Under the pieces are notes generated by a model, which worked only from the letters and a program-made list of their open reading frames with translations, was not told the DNA's origin and did not search any database. A stretch of DNA of 64,000 nucleotides from NCBI RefSeq assembly GCF_001591585.1, contig NZ_BCVE01000001.1:124001-188000 (forward strand), read 5' to 3'. Both the position numbers and the translations under genes were made by a program. Shown one piece after another: positions 19,618 through 28,446 of the stretch; positions within the stretch are counted from its first letter, which is position 1; each line of letters starts with the position of its first letter. This stretch comes from Niallia circulans NBRC 13626 (lineage in GTDB: Bacteria; Bacillota; Bacilli; Bacillales; Cytobacillaceae).

Positions 19618-19725
19618 TTTAAATATCCCCTTTCTCTCTCCTTCTTTAACCTATGTCAAAATAAGAAGAGAGGTTATTGCATTTCGGATAGTTTGAAAAA
19701 AATTCATAAGAAGGATGGAACATAT

Positions 19726-20673
19726 ATGATGATTACCTTGCCTGATTATGCACTTGACTATATGGAGAACTTAAATCAATCTGGACGAAGCAAACTTACA
19801 TTAAAACAGTACGAATCTGATTTAAAGAAATTTTTCAGCTGGCTTTCTACATACAAGGAAAATACTAAATTTGAAACAATAAAGGCATTAGGAGCTGATG
19901 ACATTCGCGCTTACTTTCATTATTTAAAGGAAAAGCAACTGTCACAGGCAACAATACGCCGTCTGGCATCTGTCCTTAGCAGACTAATGATGTACCATCA
20001 ATGTGTTTGTGCCCATGAAATTCATAAACTAGCTGAAGCTGCCCCATTGCGTTCCCTGACTACAAAAGATTTTATTACAAGTGAAGAATATAATAAATTA
20101 TTGCAAAATCTGCTGACAAAGGATTTTGAAGGAACCAAAAAATCGGCTCGAAACTATCTGCTGACAAGAAATTGGACAATTGTGGCTTTATTAAAAACTT
20201 TTGGCCTGACACCTCTCGATATACATAGTATTGAAATGAAAGATGTAAACTTAGCACAAGGAGAACTAACTCTGCATAGAGAGGATAATGCGTTCCTTCT
20301 CGCCATTCCAAGTGATATTCTGACAAAATTACGAGCATACTACTTTTCCATTCCGGAAGTCCTTCGACCAAAATATTATTCTAATGATCCTGTGTTTGCC
20401 GCCTTTAACAATATTTCTTATTCTTTTCAATATGATTATGATCGACAAAAACCAAAAGCTCTGTCTGTCCGCGCTATTCAAGAAATGATTAAAGATGAAG
20501 TAAGAAGAGCAGGTTTACGTAAAATTTCTGCAGTCAATTTTCGCAATGCTGCTATATTAAAAGAACTAGCATTAGGAGTGAGCGATGAGAAGGTAATGCA
20601 CCAATTTCATTTAACAAGTGAAGCTGCACTTAGAAGGTATAAACAATATTTGCAAAATAAAATCAATAGTTAA
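19726..20673 (+). CDS. Tyrosine recombinase-like protein with degenerate active site
   Basis: A 315-residue XerC/D-like protein from ATG 19726 (AAGGATGG site upstream): N-terminal SAM-like core-binding domain (LTLKQYESDLKKFFSWL) and a C-terminal catalytic-like domain. The box I Arg (TGLR in active enzymes) is replaced in TFGLTPLDI, and the HxLRH of box II reads NFRNAA. The following LGH is shifted to QFHLTS, while the C-terminal Tyr (RRYKQY) and box II Arg remain. No inverted repeats or cargo point to a mobile element. It may be a DNA-binding protein derived from an integrase; the frame is intact. Confidence 0.75.
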   Translation: MMITLPDYALDYMENLNQSGRSKLTLKQYESDLKKFFSWLSTYKENTKFETIKALGADDIRAYFHYLKEKQLSQATIRRLASVLSRLMMYHQCVCAHEIHKLAEAAPLRSLTTKDFITSEEYNKLLQNLLTKDFEGTKKSARNYLLTRNWTIVALLKTFGLTPLDIHSIEMKDVNLAQGELTLHREDNAFLLAIPSDILTKLRAYYFSIPEVLRPKYYSNDPVFAAFNNISYSFQYDYDRQKPKALSVRAIQEMIKDEVRRAGLRKISAVNFRNAAILKELALGVSDEKVMHQFHLTSEAALRRYKQYLQNKINS

Positions 20674-20678
20674 ATAGA

Positions 20679-20719
20679 AAAAAGCTGGACCTCCAATATA
20701 AAAGGTGGTCCAGCTTTTT
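20679..20719. terminator. Bidirectional terminator between recombinase-like gene and spoIIP
   Basis: AAAAAGCTGGACC, loop, GGTCCAGCTTTTT: a 13-bp stem flanked by A- and T-runs, positioned between convergent genes. Confidence 0.88.
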
Positions 20720-20724
20720 CTTCG

Positions 20725-21864
20725 TTATTGCTGTGTCGCATCATTTTCTTCCCAATACACCTTTGAGAATACGTCAGCAAATGCTGCAATGCTGCGGTTC
20801 AATTCTCCTTGCGTATTGTCTATCCCACCTACTTCAAGTAGGATAGCACGGTCAGAAAAGTTCTGATTGTATACTCCGTTTCCTTCTTCTTTTCCCTTAA
20901 GGAATACGCCTCTTGATATCCCAGGGTATTTTTTTTGCAGTTCAGCATGAAGCTTTTTGGCAAATTCTTGATTTTTTTCATATCCTTTATTCGCATTGCC
21001 TATAATAAATAGTAATTTGGCATAGTTTTTGCCATTAATCGTAGCACTAGTAGTTTTTTTCCTTGCTGAATCTCGGTGTATATCAATTAAATAGTTTATA
21101 TGTTTATTTTCGCTAACTGCTGTCTCCACCACTTCTTTAGAAACGGCATAAGATGAGAAGAAATTCCAGCCTCTATCAAGAAGCTTTTGGTTAATATTTG
21201 TTTTATCTAATTGCACGCCAATCCCTTCATCTTGCAATAGACTACTTAATTTATTACTTAATCCAACTACATTAGCCCGTTCATCTGAGCTGACTGCTTC
21301 ATTTTCATTTGCATTCTTTAAAAGTGGTAGATAGGCTTCTAGATTATGAGTATTGTAGACCAACACTGTTTTATTTTTTGGAGTAGTAACTGGTGCTTTG
21401 TTATCTGAAGGCTTTTCTTCCTTCTCCACTTTTTCTTCATCTACTTCTTTAGGATTTTTCATAAGCTCTTCGGATGGTGTTGACTCAAACGGAAGATTAG
21501 CAAGACTTGTCCCTTCTTCTGCGACAACTATTTCAGTATGAAAAAAAGTCAAAGCAGGTAGTTCTCTTCCTAAAAGTGTGCGCGTGTCATCTAAACGAAT
21601 ATTAGTGGCAATTTGAAAAAGAATATTTCCGATTGAAAGTCCCTTTCCATCTGATTTTGGAAAAAGATGATTTTCACTATGAAATATTTCTGTATAAATT
21701 TCCGTTGTATTTACAGATTTTAAGATATTGGCAACATTATCAGAAGTTAATTTAAAGGAAAAAATAGAGGTCGTGATTCCCGCAATAAGGATAAACATTA
21801 GGATGATTCCTAATATTGTTGTGTTCAAATATTGGATTAATGTACGTGTTTTGGAGGTTTGCAT
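20725..21864 (-). CDS. spoIIP: Stage II sporulation protein P (N-acetylmuramoyl-L-alanine amidase)
   Basis: A 379-residue protein with one N-terminal TM helix (about 15-35), a linker rich in Glu/Lys/Pro (about 130-165) and the SpoIIP amidase domain. Conserved elements are VYNTHNLEAYLP (usually HxHNxE, here Asn for the first His), IDIHRDS and ILLEVGGIDNT with the catalytic Glu. SpoIIP works with SpoIID and SpoIIM to thin septal peptidoglycan at the start of engulfment. The neighbour is not gpr as in B. subtilis, so this may be a second paralogue. Start ATG follows AAAGGGGATG. Confidence 0.88.
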   Translation of the reverse strand: MQTSKTRTLIQYLNTTILGIILMFILIAGITTSIFSFKLTSDNVANILKSVNTTEIYTEIFHSENHLFPKSDGKGLSIGNILFQIATNIRLDDTRTLLGRELPALTFFHTEIVVAEEGTSLANLPFESTPSEELMKNPKEVDEEKVEKEEKPSDNKAPVTTPKNKTVLVYNTHNLEAYLPLLKNANENEAVSSDERANVVGLSNKLSSLLQDEGIGVQLDKTNINQKLLDRGWNFFSSYAVSKEVVETAVSENKHINYLIDIHRDSARKKTTSATINGKNYAKLLFIIGNANKGYEKNQEFAKKLHAELQKKYPGISRGVFLKGKEEGNGVYNQNFSDRAILLEVGGIDNTQGELNRSIAAFADVFSKVYWEENDATQQ

Positions 21865-22068
21865 ATAGGTACATCCCCTTTCTCCTTATAGATATATGTC
21901 TATTTACTAGAAAATAGTCTTGTAATCTATGAAATATTTGATAGGGAATTGTAATTATTTTAAGGAGGATTTATAAATTTTTTTATTATTTTGGATGCGT
22001 AAAATTTATGATAGAAACTGTTGAAAACTGCTATAATTAGCTATCTAATCTTCCATAAAAATTAAAAA

Positions 22069-22106
22069 TCACCTTCTAGAAAAATTGTCCATTTCTAGAA
22101 AGTGAC
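22069..22106 (-). terminator. Terminator of the plsC / FabZ-like operon
   Basis: On the minus strand, TCACTTTCTAGAAA, loop, TTTCTAGAAGGTGA then TTTTTAATTTTT. A stable stem with T-tract just after the FabZ-like gene. Confidence 0.8.
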
Positions 22107-22122
22107 CAAGTATTGGCATTGC

Positions 22123-22542
22123 TTATTGAAAGGAAAAAAGAAACTCTGCTTCACAAATCAATTCACCAGCTACTGTTGCTTTACCTCTTGCTTTAGCAAA
22201 GCTATTTTTCACCTTTTCAACCATTACTTCCATACAAAGCTCATCCCCAGGAAATACAGGCTTACGAATTTTGGAATGATTTATGCCTGCTAATAAGGCA
22301 AATTTATTCCTATGTTTTTCTTCACTATGAATAGCTACTGCAGTAACTTGAGCAATCGCTTCAATTATAAGGACGCCTGGCATAATCGGATTATTTGGAT
22401 TTTGTCCCGTTGCAAATGTATCTTCCTTGTTAATTTGCTTTACTCCAACTGCCATTTTGCCTTCTTTTAACTCTAATATTTCATCTACTAAAGGCAGAGG
22501 ATACCGACTTAGTATATCCTTCACTTTCTGTAGATTCATCAT
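22123..22542 (-). CDS. FabZ-like hot-dog protein lacking the catalytic histidine
   Basis: 139 residues over the full length of 3-hydroxyacyl-ACP dehydratase FabZ. The central helix signature PGVLIIEAIAQ with the catalytic Glu is intact, as is KPVFPGDEL. The catalytic His of the canonical GHFP motif is replaced in TGQNPNNPIMPG, and the PHRYPF substrate loop reads SRYPLPLV. Without His the normal dehydratase mechanism should fail, so a non-catalytic acyl-ACP-binding or changed role is inferred. Its ATG overlaps the plsC stop by 4 bases (ATGA), giving tight coupling to a phospholipid acyltransferase. Confidence 0.85.
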   Translation of the reverse strand: MMNLQKVKDILSRYPLPLVDEILELKEGKMAVGVKQINKEDTFATGQNPNNPIMPGVLIIEAIAQVTAVAIHSEEKHRNKFALLAGINHSKIRKPVFPGDELCMEVMVEKVKNSFAKARGKATVAGELICEAEFLFSFQ

Positions 22543-23144
22543 TGCTTACCGCCTCTTTTATCTAATTCATTTTGTAATTGTGCCATTACATCACTTAATT
22601 CCCTTGTAATATCAGCTGGATCTTTTTTTGTACCATCTTCCTTTTTCAAGGAAATTGGATCACCGAATATAACATGTATTTTCCTGCCCCTTAAAAGACC
22701 CTTTAAATCTGTTGGACCACTATAAGCTGCTGGAACGATAGGCACTCTCGCCAAGTTTGCAATGGTAGCAGCTCCCTTTTTTAATGGCACATCCTCAGAA
22801 GTTCTTGTTCCACTAGGAAAAATTCCTACTATCTTCTTGTCCTTTAATAGTTTTACTGGCGTTTTTATACTGCTTGGGCCTGGATTTTCTCGATCCACTG
22901 GAAAAGCATTAATACTATGCAAAAATTTAGCTGCTTTTGGTTTATTAAATAACTCTTTCTTTGCCATAAAGTGAATTTCATTTGGTAATAAAGAAGTACC
23001 AAGCGCAACCACATCCACCCAGCCAATATGAGAACATGCAACCACATAACCAGTATCTTGCGGTAATTTATCTTTATTGATTACCTTTGTTCTTCCAAAA
23101 ATTTTTAAGACAACATTTGCAAATCTGCTCGTAAATGCATACAT
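22539..23144 (-). CDS. plsC: 1-acyl-sn-glycerol-3-phosphate acyltransferase, PlsC family
   Basis: 201 residues from ATG 23144 (AAAGGAGAAAGAAAAA upstream; the longer frame to 23264 lacks a site). The acyltransferase block I is SHIGWVD (HX4D), block II is INAFPVDRE, block III is FPSGTRT (the usual EGTR replaced by SGTR) and block IV is VPIVPAAYSG. It adds the second acyl chain to make phosphatidic acid at the membrane. The overlapping FabZ-like gene suggests a local acyl-supply or sensing partnership. As Bacillaceae often carry several plsC-like genes, this may not be the housekeeping copy. Confidence 0.85.
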   Translation of the reverse strand: MYAFTSRFANVVLKIFGRTKVINKDKLPQDTGYVVACSHIGWVDVVALGTSLLPNEIHFMAKKELFNKPKAAKFLHSINAFPVDRENPGPSSIKTPVKLLKDKKIVGIFPSGTRTSEDVPLKKGAATIANLARVPIVPAAYSGPTDLKGLLRGRKIHVIFGDPISLKKEDGTKKDPADITRELSDVMAQLQNELDKRGGKQ

Positions 23145-23458
23145 TTTTTCTTTCTCCTTTATGTAAAAATTACTAATATTTATGTGTAGCATTACTATAT
23201 ATATAAGATTTTTAAAATGGCCAAATATTCCGCTGATAAAAACCGCTATCAAAAATAATATCATCTGCTATTAGTACTAGATACTATTTTTTTACTACCT
23301 ACTTATTATATCTCATTCTCGTTAAAAAAAATAGTATCAAACCATTACAAAATAGGCATCTCCCAGTTGAAGGATCTATTGTAATTAAAGTAGTAATTAA
23401 AAAATATGGATAAATTAAAATAGATTCGCTATAAAAATTCAATGTATCGAACTAATTT

Positions 23459-23635
23459 TCAAACAAGTTTCTTAAACCCTTCTTGCTGATATGCATAGGA
23501 CACAGCAAAACGCCTAAGACCTTGCAGACAAATGGCAGAAAGCAATTTTTGCGCTATTCCCTTGGAAAGGGCCGTGTAATCAAGCTGCAAATAATGACAT
23601 AAGCTTTCTTTATCCAAATTAAAAAACCTAAACAA
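23459..23635 (-). pseudogene. Possible small coding remnant, unrecognised
   Basis: A 58-codon frame whose translation (YLQLDYTALSKGIAQKLL and GLRRFAVSYAYQQEGF) is compositionally protein-like, while surrounding DNA 23145-23718 is AT-rich noncoding. It has no ribosome site, and its only start (TTG) lies inside the terminator hairpin of the upstream HAD gene. I do not recognise the family; it could be the tail of a deleted gene or chance. Confidence 0.25.
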
Positions 23636-23685
23636 TCATAAGAGATTATAAATGACTTCTCCGTATAATTGTTTAGGTTTTATTT
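23622..23685 (-). terminator. Terminator after the deoR-HAD operon
   Basis: On the minus strand AAAACCTAAACAAT and ATTGTTTAGGTTTT form a 14-bp stem around a loop of about 26 bases, followed by TTAATTT. It lies 35-100 bases beyond the HAD stop. Confidence 0.7.
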
Positions 23686-23718
23686 AATTCTAAGACTTAT
23701 ATCCATGCGGCTTTCCTA

Positions 23719-24591
23719 TTATATAGTAATCGAGGACAATACTATCCGCTTAATCGTATTTGCGACTCCATCCTGGTCATTCGTTTCAGCGACCTCTTGT
23801 GAAGCATCTTTTACATCCTGCCTTGCATTTCCCATCGCTACAGGATATCCGACCTTGATTAACATCGATAGATCATTCATACTGTCACCCATTGCTAACA
23901 CATCTTTTAAGTGAATTCCTAAGTGATTCGCTAGTTTTGTCAATGCGTTTCCTTTGGAGGCATCCTTATGCTCAAATTCAAAATTATAGGTTCCAGATGA
24001 AACAAGAGTGATGGCGGAATCATCTTCGAATGTTTTCCATCCAGCGTCTAGCTTCTCTTTATCAAAGGAAAATGCCAAAATATTATAGACATCAATTGCA
24101 GGATTTTCTATTTCTTTATAGCTATCAATATAAGAAAATCCAGTTTGCGAAAATTGAATAGTCGCATGCTTTTCAAGCTCTTCTCTGCTAATTTGAGGAT
24201 TTGCCGTACATAAACGATCAAGTTCAATTGCAATTAATTGTCTACCACGCTGTGGCGAGTAAAGATAATCGCTGCTAAAAACTTCATAATAGTAATCTCT
24301 CTCATCTAACCATTGTAATAGACTCATTGCTTTTGGCTTATCCATCGGAAGATGATCAAATAGGTTTCCTTCTGGATCATGAATGGTCGCACCATTTGCG
24401 CCAATAACCCAAGTTTTTAATCCAGTTTCTTTGAAAATCTCCATAACATCTGGATAGTTTCGACCTGTTGCTACAATTACTTCTATTCCTTTTTCTTGTG
24501 CACTTTTCAAACTGGCTGCATTTTCTGGACTAATCTTACTTTCATGATTTAAAAGAGTGCCATCTAAATCGGTTACAATACATGTAATCAT
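23719..24591 (-). CDS. HAD-IIB (Cof-type) sugar-phosphate phosphatase
   Basis: 290 residues from ATG 24591, which overlaps the deoR stop by 4 bases. Motif I is VTDLDGTLLN with nucleophile Asp, motif II is VIVATGR, and motif IV is AMGDSMNDLSML; the C2B cap lies between. Cof-type enzymes dephosphorylate sugar phosphates, FMN or similar. Co-transcription with a DeoR/GlpR regulator points to a sugar phosphate as inducer or substrate. The open frame extends to 24660, inside deoR, without a usable site. Confidence 0.9.
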   Translation of the reverse strand: MITCIVTDLDGTLLNHESKISPENAASLKSAQEKGIEVIVATGRNYPDVMEIFKETGLKTWVIGANGATIHDPEGNLFDHLPMDKPKAMSLLQWLDERDYYYEVFSSDYLYSPQRGRQLIAIELDRLCTANPQISREELEKHATIQFSQTGFSYIDSYKEIENPAIDVYNILAFSFDKEKLDAGWKTFEDDSAITLVSSGTYNFEFEHKDASKGNALTKLANHLGIHLKDVLAMGDSMNDLSMLIKVGYPVAMGNARQDVKDASQEVAETNDQDGVANTIKRIVLSSITI

Positions 24592-25361
24592 CCTTCTCCA
24601 TCCTTCCTGTCTGCCACTAATAACTCCACACCATTTTCCTTTAATAACTGAATAAACCATTCTTCCGGTTCTTTATCTGTGATAAAGAGATCAATATCGG
24701 AAAGATTCGCGAATTGGTAAAAGTCAGTAATGCCTATCTTGCTATTATCACCAACTACAATAACCTGCTTTGCTTGCTGCATCATCTTTTTTTTAACATC
24801 ACCGTCTTCTTCGTCGACAATTGTTAGTCCTTTTTCAGATATACCGACAATACCAATAAACACTTTATCTACATAATATTTATCTAATCGTTGAATAACA
24901 GAATTCCCGTATAAATAGCGATGTTCTTTTTGCATCACTCCACCTAATAAATGAATTTTCGGCAATTGCTTATCTGATAAAATATCCGCCAAATTGATAG
25001 AATTTGTTATCACTGTACATTCTTGATTAATAAAACTTCCGATTGCCTGCACAGTGGTGGAGGCGTCTAAAATAATATGATCATTTTCTCGAACAAAGGA
25101 TGCAGCTAATTTTCCAATTGCTTTCTTTTCTTCTGATACAGCTTTCAATCGATTATGATAATTATCTACTTTACGATGAATTTTTGGTAAAAGTGCACCA
25201 CCCCTTGTTCGAATAATTACTTGTTCCTCTTCTAGTTTTACTAAATCTCTTCTAGCTGTATCTCTGGAAACATGAAAGAGGGAACAAATTTCTTCCACTG
25301 TTATTTTTTCATGCACATTTAAATACTGAATAATGTCCATTAATCTTTGCTCTTGTGCCAT
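24588..25361 (-). CDS. DeoR/GlpR-family transcriptional regulator
   Basis: 257 residues. The N-terminal DeoR helix-turn-helix is VEEICSLFHVSRDTARRDLVKLEE (recognisable core HVSRDTARRDL), followed by TRGGALLP. The C-terminal sugar-phosphate sensor domain has ILDASTTVQAIG, TNSINLADIL and FIGIVGISEKGLT. It probably represses the deoR-HAD operon in response to a phosphorylated sugar. No operator was identified in the short upstream region. Confidence 0.92.
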   Translation of the reverse strand: MAQEQRLMDIIQYLNVHEKITVEEICSLFHVSRDTARRDLVKLEEEQVIIRTRGGALLPKIHRKVDNYHNRLKAVSEEKKAIGKLAASFVRENDHIILDASTTVQAIGSFINQECTVITNSINLADILSDKQLPKIHLLGGVMQKEHRYLYGNSVIQRLDKYYVDKVFIGIVGISEKGLTIVDEEDGDVKKKMMQQAKQVIVVGDNSKIGITDFYQFANLSDIDLFITDKEPEEWFIQLLKENGVELLVADRKDGEG

Positions 25362-25455
25362 ATTATCCCCTCAAATTCATTTCATCTATTTACATTTTAA
25401 GTTATTCACTTATAAATTTCCATTAAAATAAGCAAAATAATTATTTTCACTTAAA

Positions 25456-25497
25456 AAAAACGCAAACGGATATCTACTTCATCCATTTGCGTTTTTA
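25456..25497 (-). terminator. Terminator of the alpha/beta hydrolase gene
   Basis: AAAAACGCAAA...GGAT, loop, ATCC...TTTGCGTTTTT, ending one base from the stop codon of the hydrolase gene. Stem of about 16 bp with one bulge pair and flanking A/T runs. Confidence 0.8.
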
Positions 25498-25498
25498 A

Positions 25499-26269
25499 TT
25501 ATTTCCTTTCTAACCAGTCAACCGTTCCATTAATCAGCTTCATAAATTGGCTGCCAGATGAGAAAGTATGTATTCCCTCTTCAATAAATACGGATTCAAC
25601 AGTTCCTGTATTTCTAGTTAAATATTCATTTTTATATTTATTCAAATAGTGATAAGGAATATCCTCATCAGCAGTACCGTGCACAAGAAGAACATCTCCT
25701 GAAAACTTATGACAACTCTTTAATGGATTATAATCTATTAAAGAATCGAAATAAGTTTGATAAAAAGAATAGCCGTAAAAATCAACGACTTCTCTTTCTG
25801 CTAATTCAGACAATCTCTCTTCTCCAAATATTCGTTTAATATCAACCGCTGGATCCCCGACAGCAGCCCACTGAATTAACCGTCTGACTCGTGCATCTTT
25901 GATAGCTGTCAATACAGCGACAGCTCCACCCAAACTATGGCCAAGTAAAATAAGTTCCATTATCGAGAATTTTTCATAAGCAAATTGAATAATGGCTTCT
26001 GTCTGATCGATTAAATCAGACAATTTTGTGCTGCCATACTCACCACTAGATTCGCCACATCCCCTATAATCAAAACGAATCACTAAATAACCCAATTCTG
26101 TCAGTACATTACTTGCCTTAACAAACAAGCGATCAACGCCAATTCTACTGCCAATTAACCCATGGCACATTATCACTACTTTATATTCATTCTGTATTTT
26201 CTTTGGATAATCAACAGACAAAACAATGGTATCGTCTTTCCAGTTGATTGATCTTACCTCGGTCATCAT
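25499..26269 (-). CDS. Alpha/beta hydrolase (serine hydrolase)
   Basis: 256 residues. Oxyanion/HG region is VVIMCHGLIGSR near residue 32, the nucleophile elbow is GHSLGGA (Ser near residue 111), the acid residue is likely in HGTADEDIP, and the catalytic His is in EGIHTFS near residue 238. Resembles acyl esterases or feruloyl esterase-like hydrolases; substrate unknown. Two adjacent ATG codons follow GGGGGAGGAA; the second (26266) has the better spacing. Confidence 0.88.
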   Translation of the reverse strand: MMTEVRSINWKDDTIVLSVDYPKKIQNEYKVVIMCHGLIGSRIGVDRLFVKASNVLTELGYLVIRFDYRGCGESSGEYGSTKLSDLIDQTEAIIQFAYEKFSIMELILLGHSLGGAVAVLTAIKDARVRRLIQWAAVGDPAVDIKRIFGEERLSELAEREVVDFYGYSFYQTYFDSLIDYNPLKSCHKFSGDVLLVHGTADEDIPYHYLNKYKNEYLTRNTGTVESVFIEEGIHTFSSGSQFMKLINGTVDWLERK

Positions 26270-26454
26270 TTCCTCCCCCTAAACCTTCATACATCTATTA
26301 TACATTATTCCTACCTGTTTAGTAAGTTTAAAACAGGAATTATCTGAAATCTTTTTTATCATATAATAATAGAACCTCTTTCCAACTTCAAGTTTGTTAT
26401 TAAAATATGATAAAATAAACAGGATTATCGACTGACAAATTAAAGGAGATTCTT

Positions 26455-27246
26455 ATGTATTATATTGATTATCATCACCATTCCAATCATTCATTTGATT
26501 CTAAAGCAATAATGATGGATATTTGTGAAAATGCTATAAGAAAAGGGATAAATGAAATTTGTTTTACCGAACACTTTTCTGTCAATCCGAATGCCCCGAC
26601 TTACGGTCATATGAATTGGCCAACATATTTAGAAGACATCAACAAATGTAGAATTAGTTATCAGGATCAATTAATAATTAAATTAGGAATTGAACTATGT
26701 GAACCCCATTTATTACGTGAACAATATAAAACAGTGTTAGCACCAATTCCTTTTGATTATATTCTTGGTTCTGTTCACAATTTACACGGGCTAACACTTC
26801 GTAAATATATGAATGCTCACCCTGATGAGGATATTTATCTTACTTATTTTAAAGAGGTTCTTGAATTAGTTACATACGCAGATATTGATGTCCTCGCTCA
26901 TTTTGATTTAATGAAGCGATATGCCCATCCAACACGAGGTATCTATCACTTCCCTGACTATCAGGAGATTATCACTACTATCTTAACAACAGCAATTAAA
27001 AGAAACATCGGTTTAGAAATTAACACTTCTGGCTGGCGAACAAGCTTAAATGAATCATTACCTTCTTTAGAAGTGTTGGCATTATATAAAAAGTTAGGTG
27101 GAGAAATACTTACAATTGGTTCTGATTCCCATAGAAAAGACGATGTTGGCGCAGATTTCATGCAAGCTCTTAATCTAGCAAAGAAAGCAGGTTTTACAGC
27201 ATATTACAAATATGAAAAAAGAAAACCTATTCGAATAGATATGTAG
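26455..27246 (+). CDS. hisJ: Histidinol-phosphatase, PHP family
   Basis: 263 residues of a PHP-domain phosphoesterase. Metal-ligand motifs are DYHHHSNHSFDS near the N-terminus, CFTEHF near residue 40, GSVHN near residue 106, HFD near residue 147 and SDSHR near residue 224. Bacillus HisJ dephosphorylates histidinol phosphate in histidine synthesis. It stands alone here, away from any his operon, so a different PHP phosphatase role is possible. The ATG follows AAAGGAGATTCTT. Confidence 0.85.
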   Translation: MYYIDYHHHSNHSFDSKAIMMDICENAIRKGINEICFTEHFSVNPNAPTYGHMNWPTYLEDINKCRISYQDQLIIKLGIELCEPHLLREQYKTVLAPIPFDYILGSVHNLHGLTLRKYMNAHPDEDIYLTYFKEVLELVTYADIDVLAHFDLMKRYAHPTRGIYHFPDYQEIITTILTTAIKRNIGLEINTSGWRTSLNESLPSLEVLALYKKLGGEILTIGSDSHRKDDVGADFMQALNLAKKAGFTAYYKYEKRKPIRIDM

Positions 27247-27400
27247 AAATCTTAACAGCTTCTTATAAGCATTAGAGCTAAACTAGCAGAGACTCTTCTA
27301 TGGGTAATATTTTCGATCATTCGGTTAGGAACGGCTGATAAAAAAATAATTAAAAGGACAATACAGCACCATTACTCCATATTATCCGAAAATAAATAAA

Positions 27401-27486
27401 AAAGAGTGCAAAGGTAGTTACCGATAAAAGTTAGTATTGTTATTCTAACTTTTGGAGATCAGTACCCAAATGACACTCTTTTTTAT
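27401..27486. terminator. Long nested hairpin between hisJ and manA
   Basis: The outer stem is AAAAAAGAGTG / CACTCTTTTTT and the inner stem is AAAAGTTAG / CTAACTTTT with intervening loops, making an 86-base structured terminator between convergent genes. Symmetry allows use on both strands. The remaining sequence 27247-27400 shows nothing recognisable. Confidence 0.75.
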
Positions 27487-27501
27487 TTTTGGAAATTCGC
27501 T

Positions 27502-28446
27502 TTAGATATAGGAAACAATCAGTTCTGCTTTCCCAGTCAATTCAAATTCACCAAATTTATATGGCAGTAAGAAATGATCCCCTTTTTGGAAAGTGAATTC
27601 TTTGCCATCCTTTTGCAGAGATCCATCGCCTTCAATTACGCTACATAGTAAAAAATCTTGGTCTTGTTTTCTAGTAGACTGTCCGTCCAACACCCATTTT
27701 TCTACTGTAAAATAATCACATGTAACAAATTTAGTAATCTCCATGTTTCCTTGTTGTTCAACAACTGGAGTAGTTGCCGCTAATTGATGTGGAACAGTTG
27801 TAACGTTAATTGACTGTTCAATATGCAGCTCTCGCTTATTGCCGTCGCTATCTGTACGATCATAATCATATACACGGTATGTTGTGTCAGAATTTTGTTG
27901 TGTTTCAAGGATGATAATTCCTTCACCGATAGCGTGAATTGTTCCGCTAGGTACAAAGAAGAAATCACCTTTTTTCACTGGTACCTTGTTTAATAATTCA
28001 TCCCATTTATTTTCAGCTATCATCGTTGTTAATTCATCTTTTGTGTTCGCGTGATGCCCAAAAATGATTTCTGCTCCTTCTTGACAGTCAATAATATACC
28101 AACATTCCGTTTTACCAAGTTCTCCATTTTCATGAACTTTTGCATAGTCATCATTTGGATGCACTTGTACAGATAAATCTTGATTAGCATCTAATATTTT
28201 TGTTAATAACGGAAAACGGTCACCTTCTATATTACCAAAAAGCTCATGATGATTCTCCCATAACTCTTCTAAGTTTTTACCCGCTAATGATCCGTTCTTT
28301 ACTATACTTTGACCATGTGGATGTGCAGAAAACGCCCAGCACTCCCCTGTTATTTCACTCGGAATATCATATCCAAAGCTACGCAGTGCAGTACCGCCCC
28401 AAATTCTTTCTTTAAATACTGGTTTAAAAAATAATGGCTCGTTCAT
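27502..28446 (-). CDS. manA: Mannose-6-phosphate isomerase, class I
   Basis: 314-residue zinc cupin of the Bacillus ManA type. Metal-binding motif is DLSVQVHPNDDYA near residue 90 with GKTECWYII, followed by FFVPSGTIHAIGEG with the His ligand near residue 165, and the short C-terminal cupin-like domain. It interconverts mannose-6-phosphate and fructose-6-phosphate. No PTS gene is adjacent, so it probably serves cell-envelope or mannose use generally. The ATG follows AAGGAGTTCCAAATCAT. Confidence 0.93.
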   Translation of the reverse strand: MNEPLFFKPVFKERIWGGTALRSFGYDIPSEITGECWAFSAHPHGQSIVKNGSLAGKNLEELWENHHELFGNIEGDRFPLLTKILDANQDLSVQVHPNDDYAKVHENGELGKTECWYIIDCQEGAEIIFGHHANTKDELTTMIAENKWDELLNKVPVKKGDFFFVPSGTIHAIGEGIIILETQQNSDTTYRVYDYDRTDSDGNKRELHIEQSINVTTVPHQLAATTPVVEQQGNMEITKFVTCDYFTVEKWVLDGQSTRKQDQDFLLCSVIEGDGSLQKDGKEFTFQKGDHFLLPYKFGEFELTGKAELIVSYI

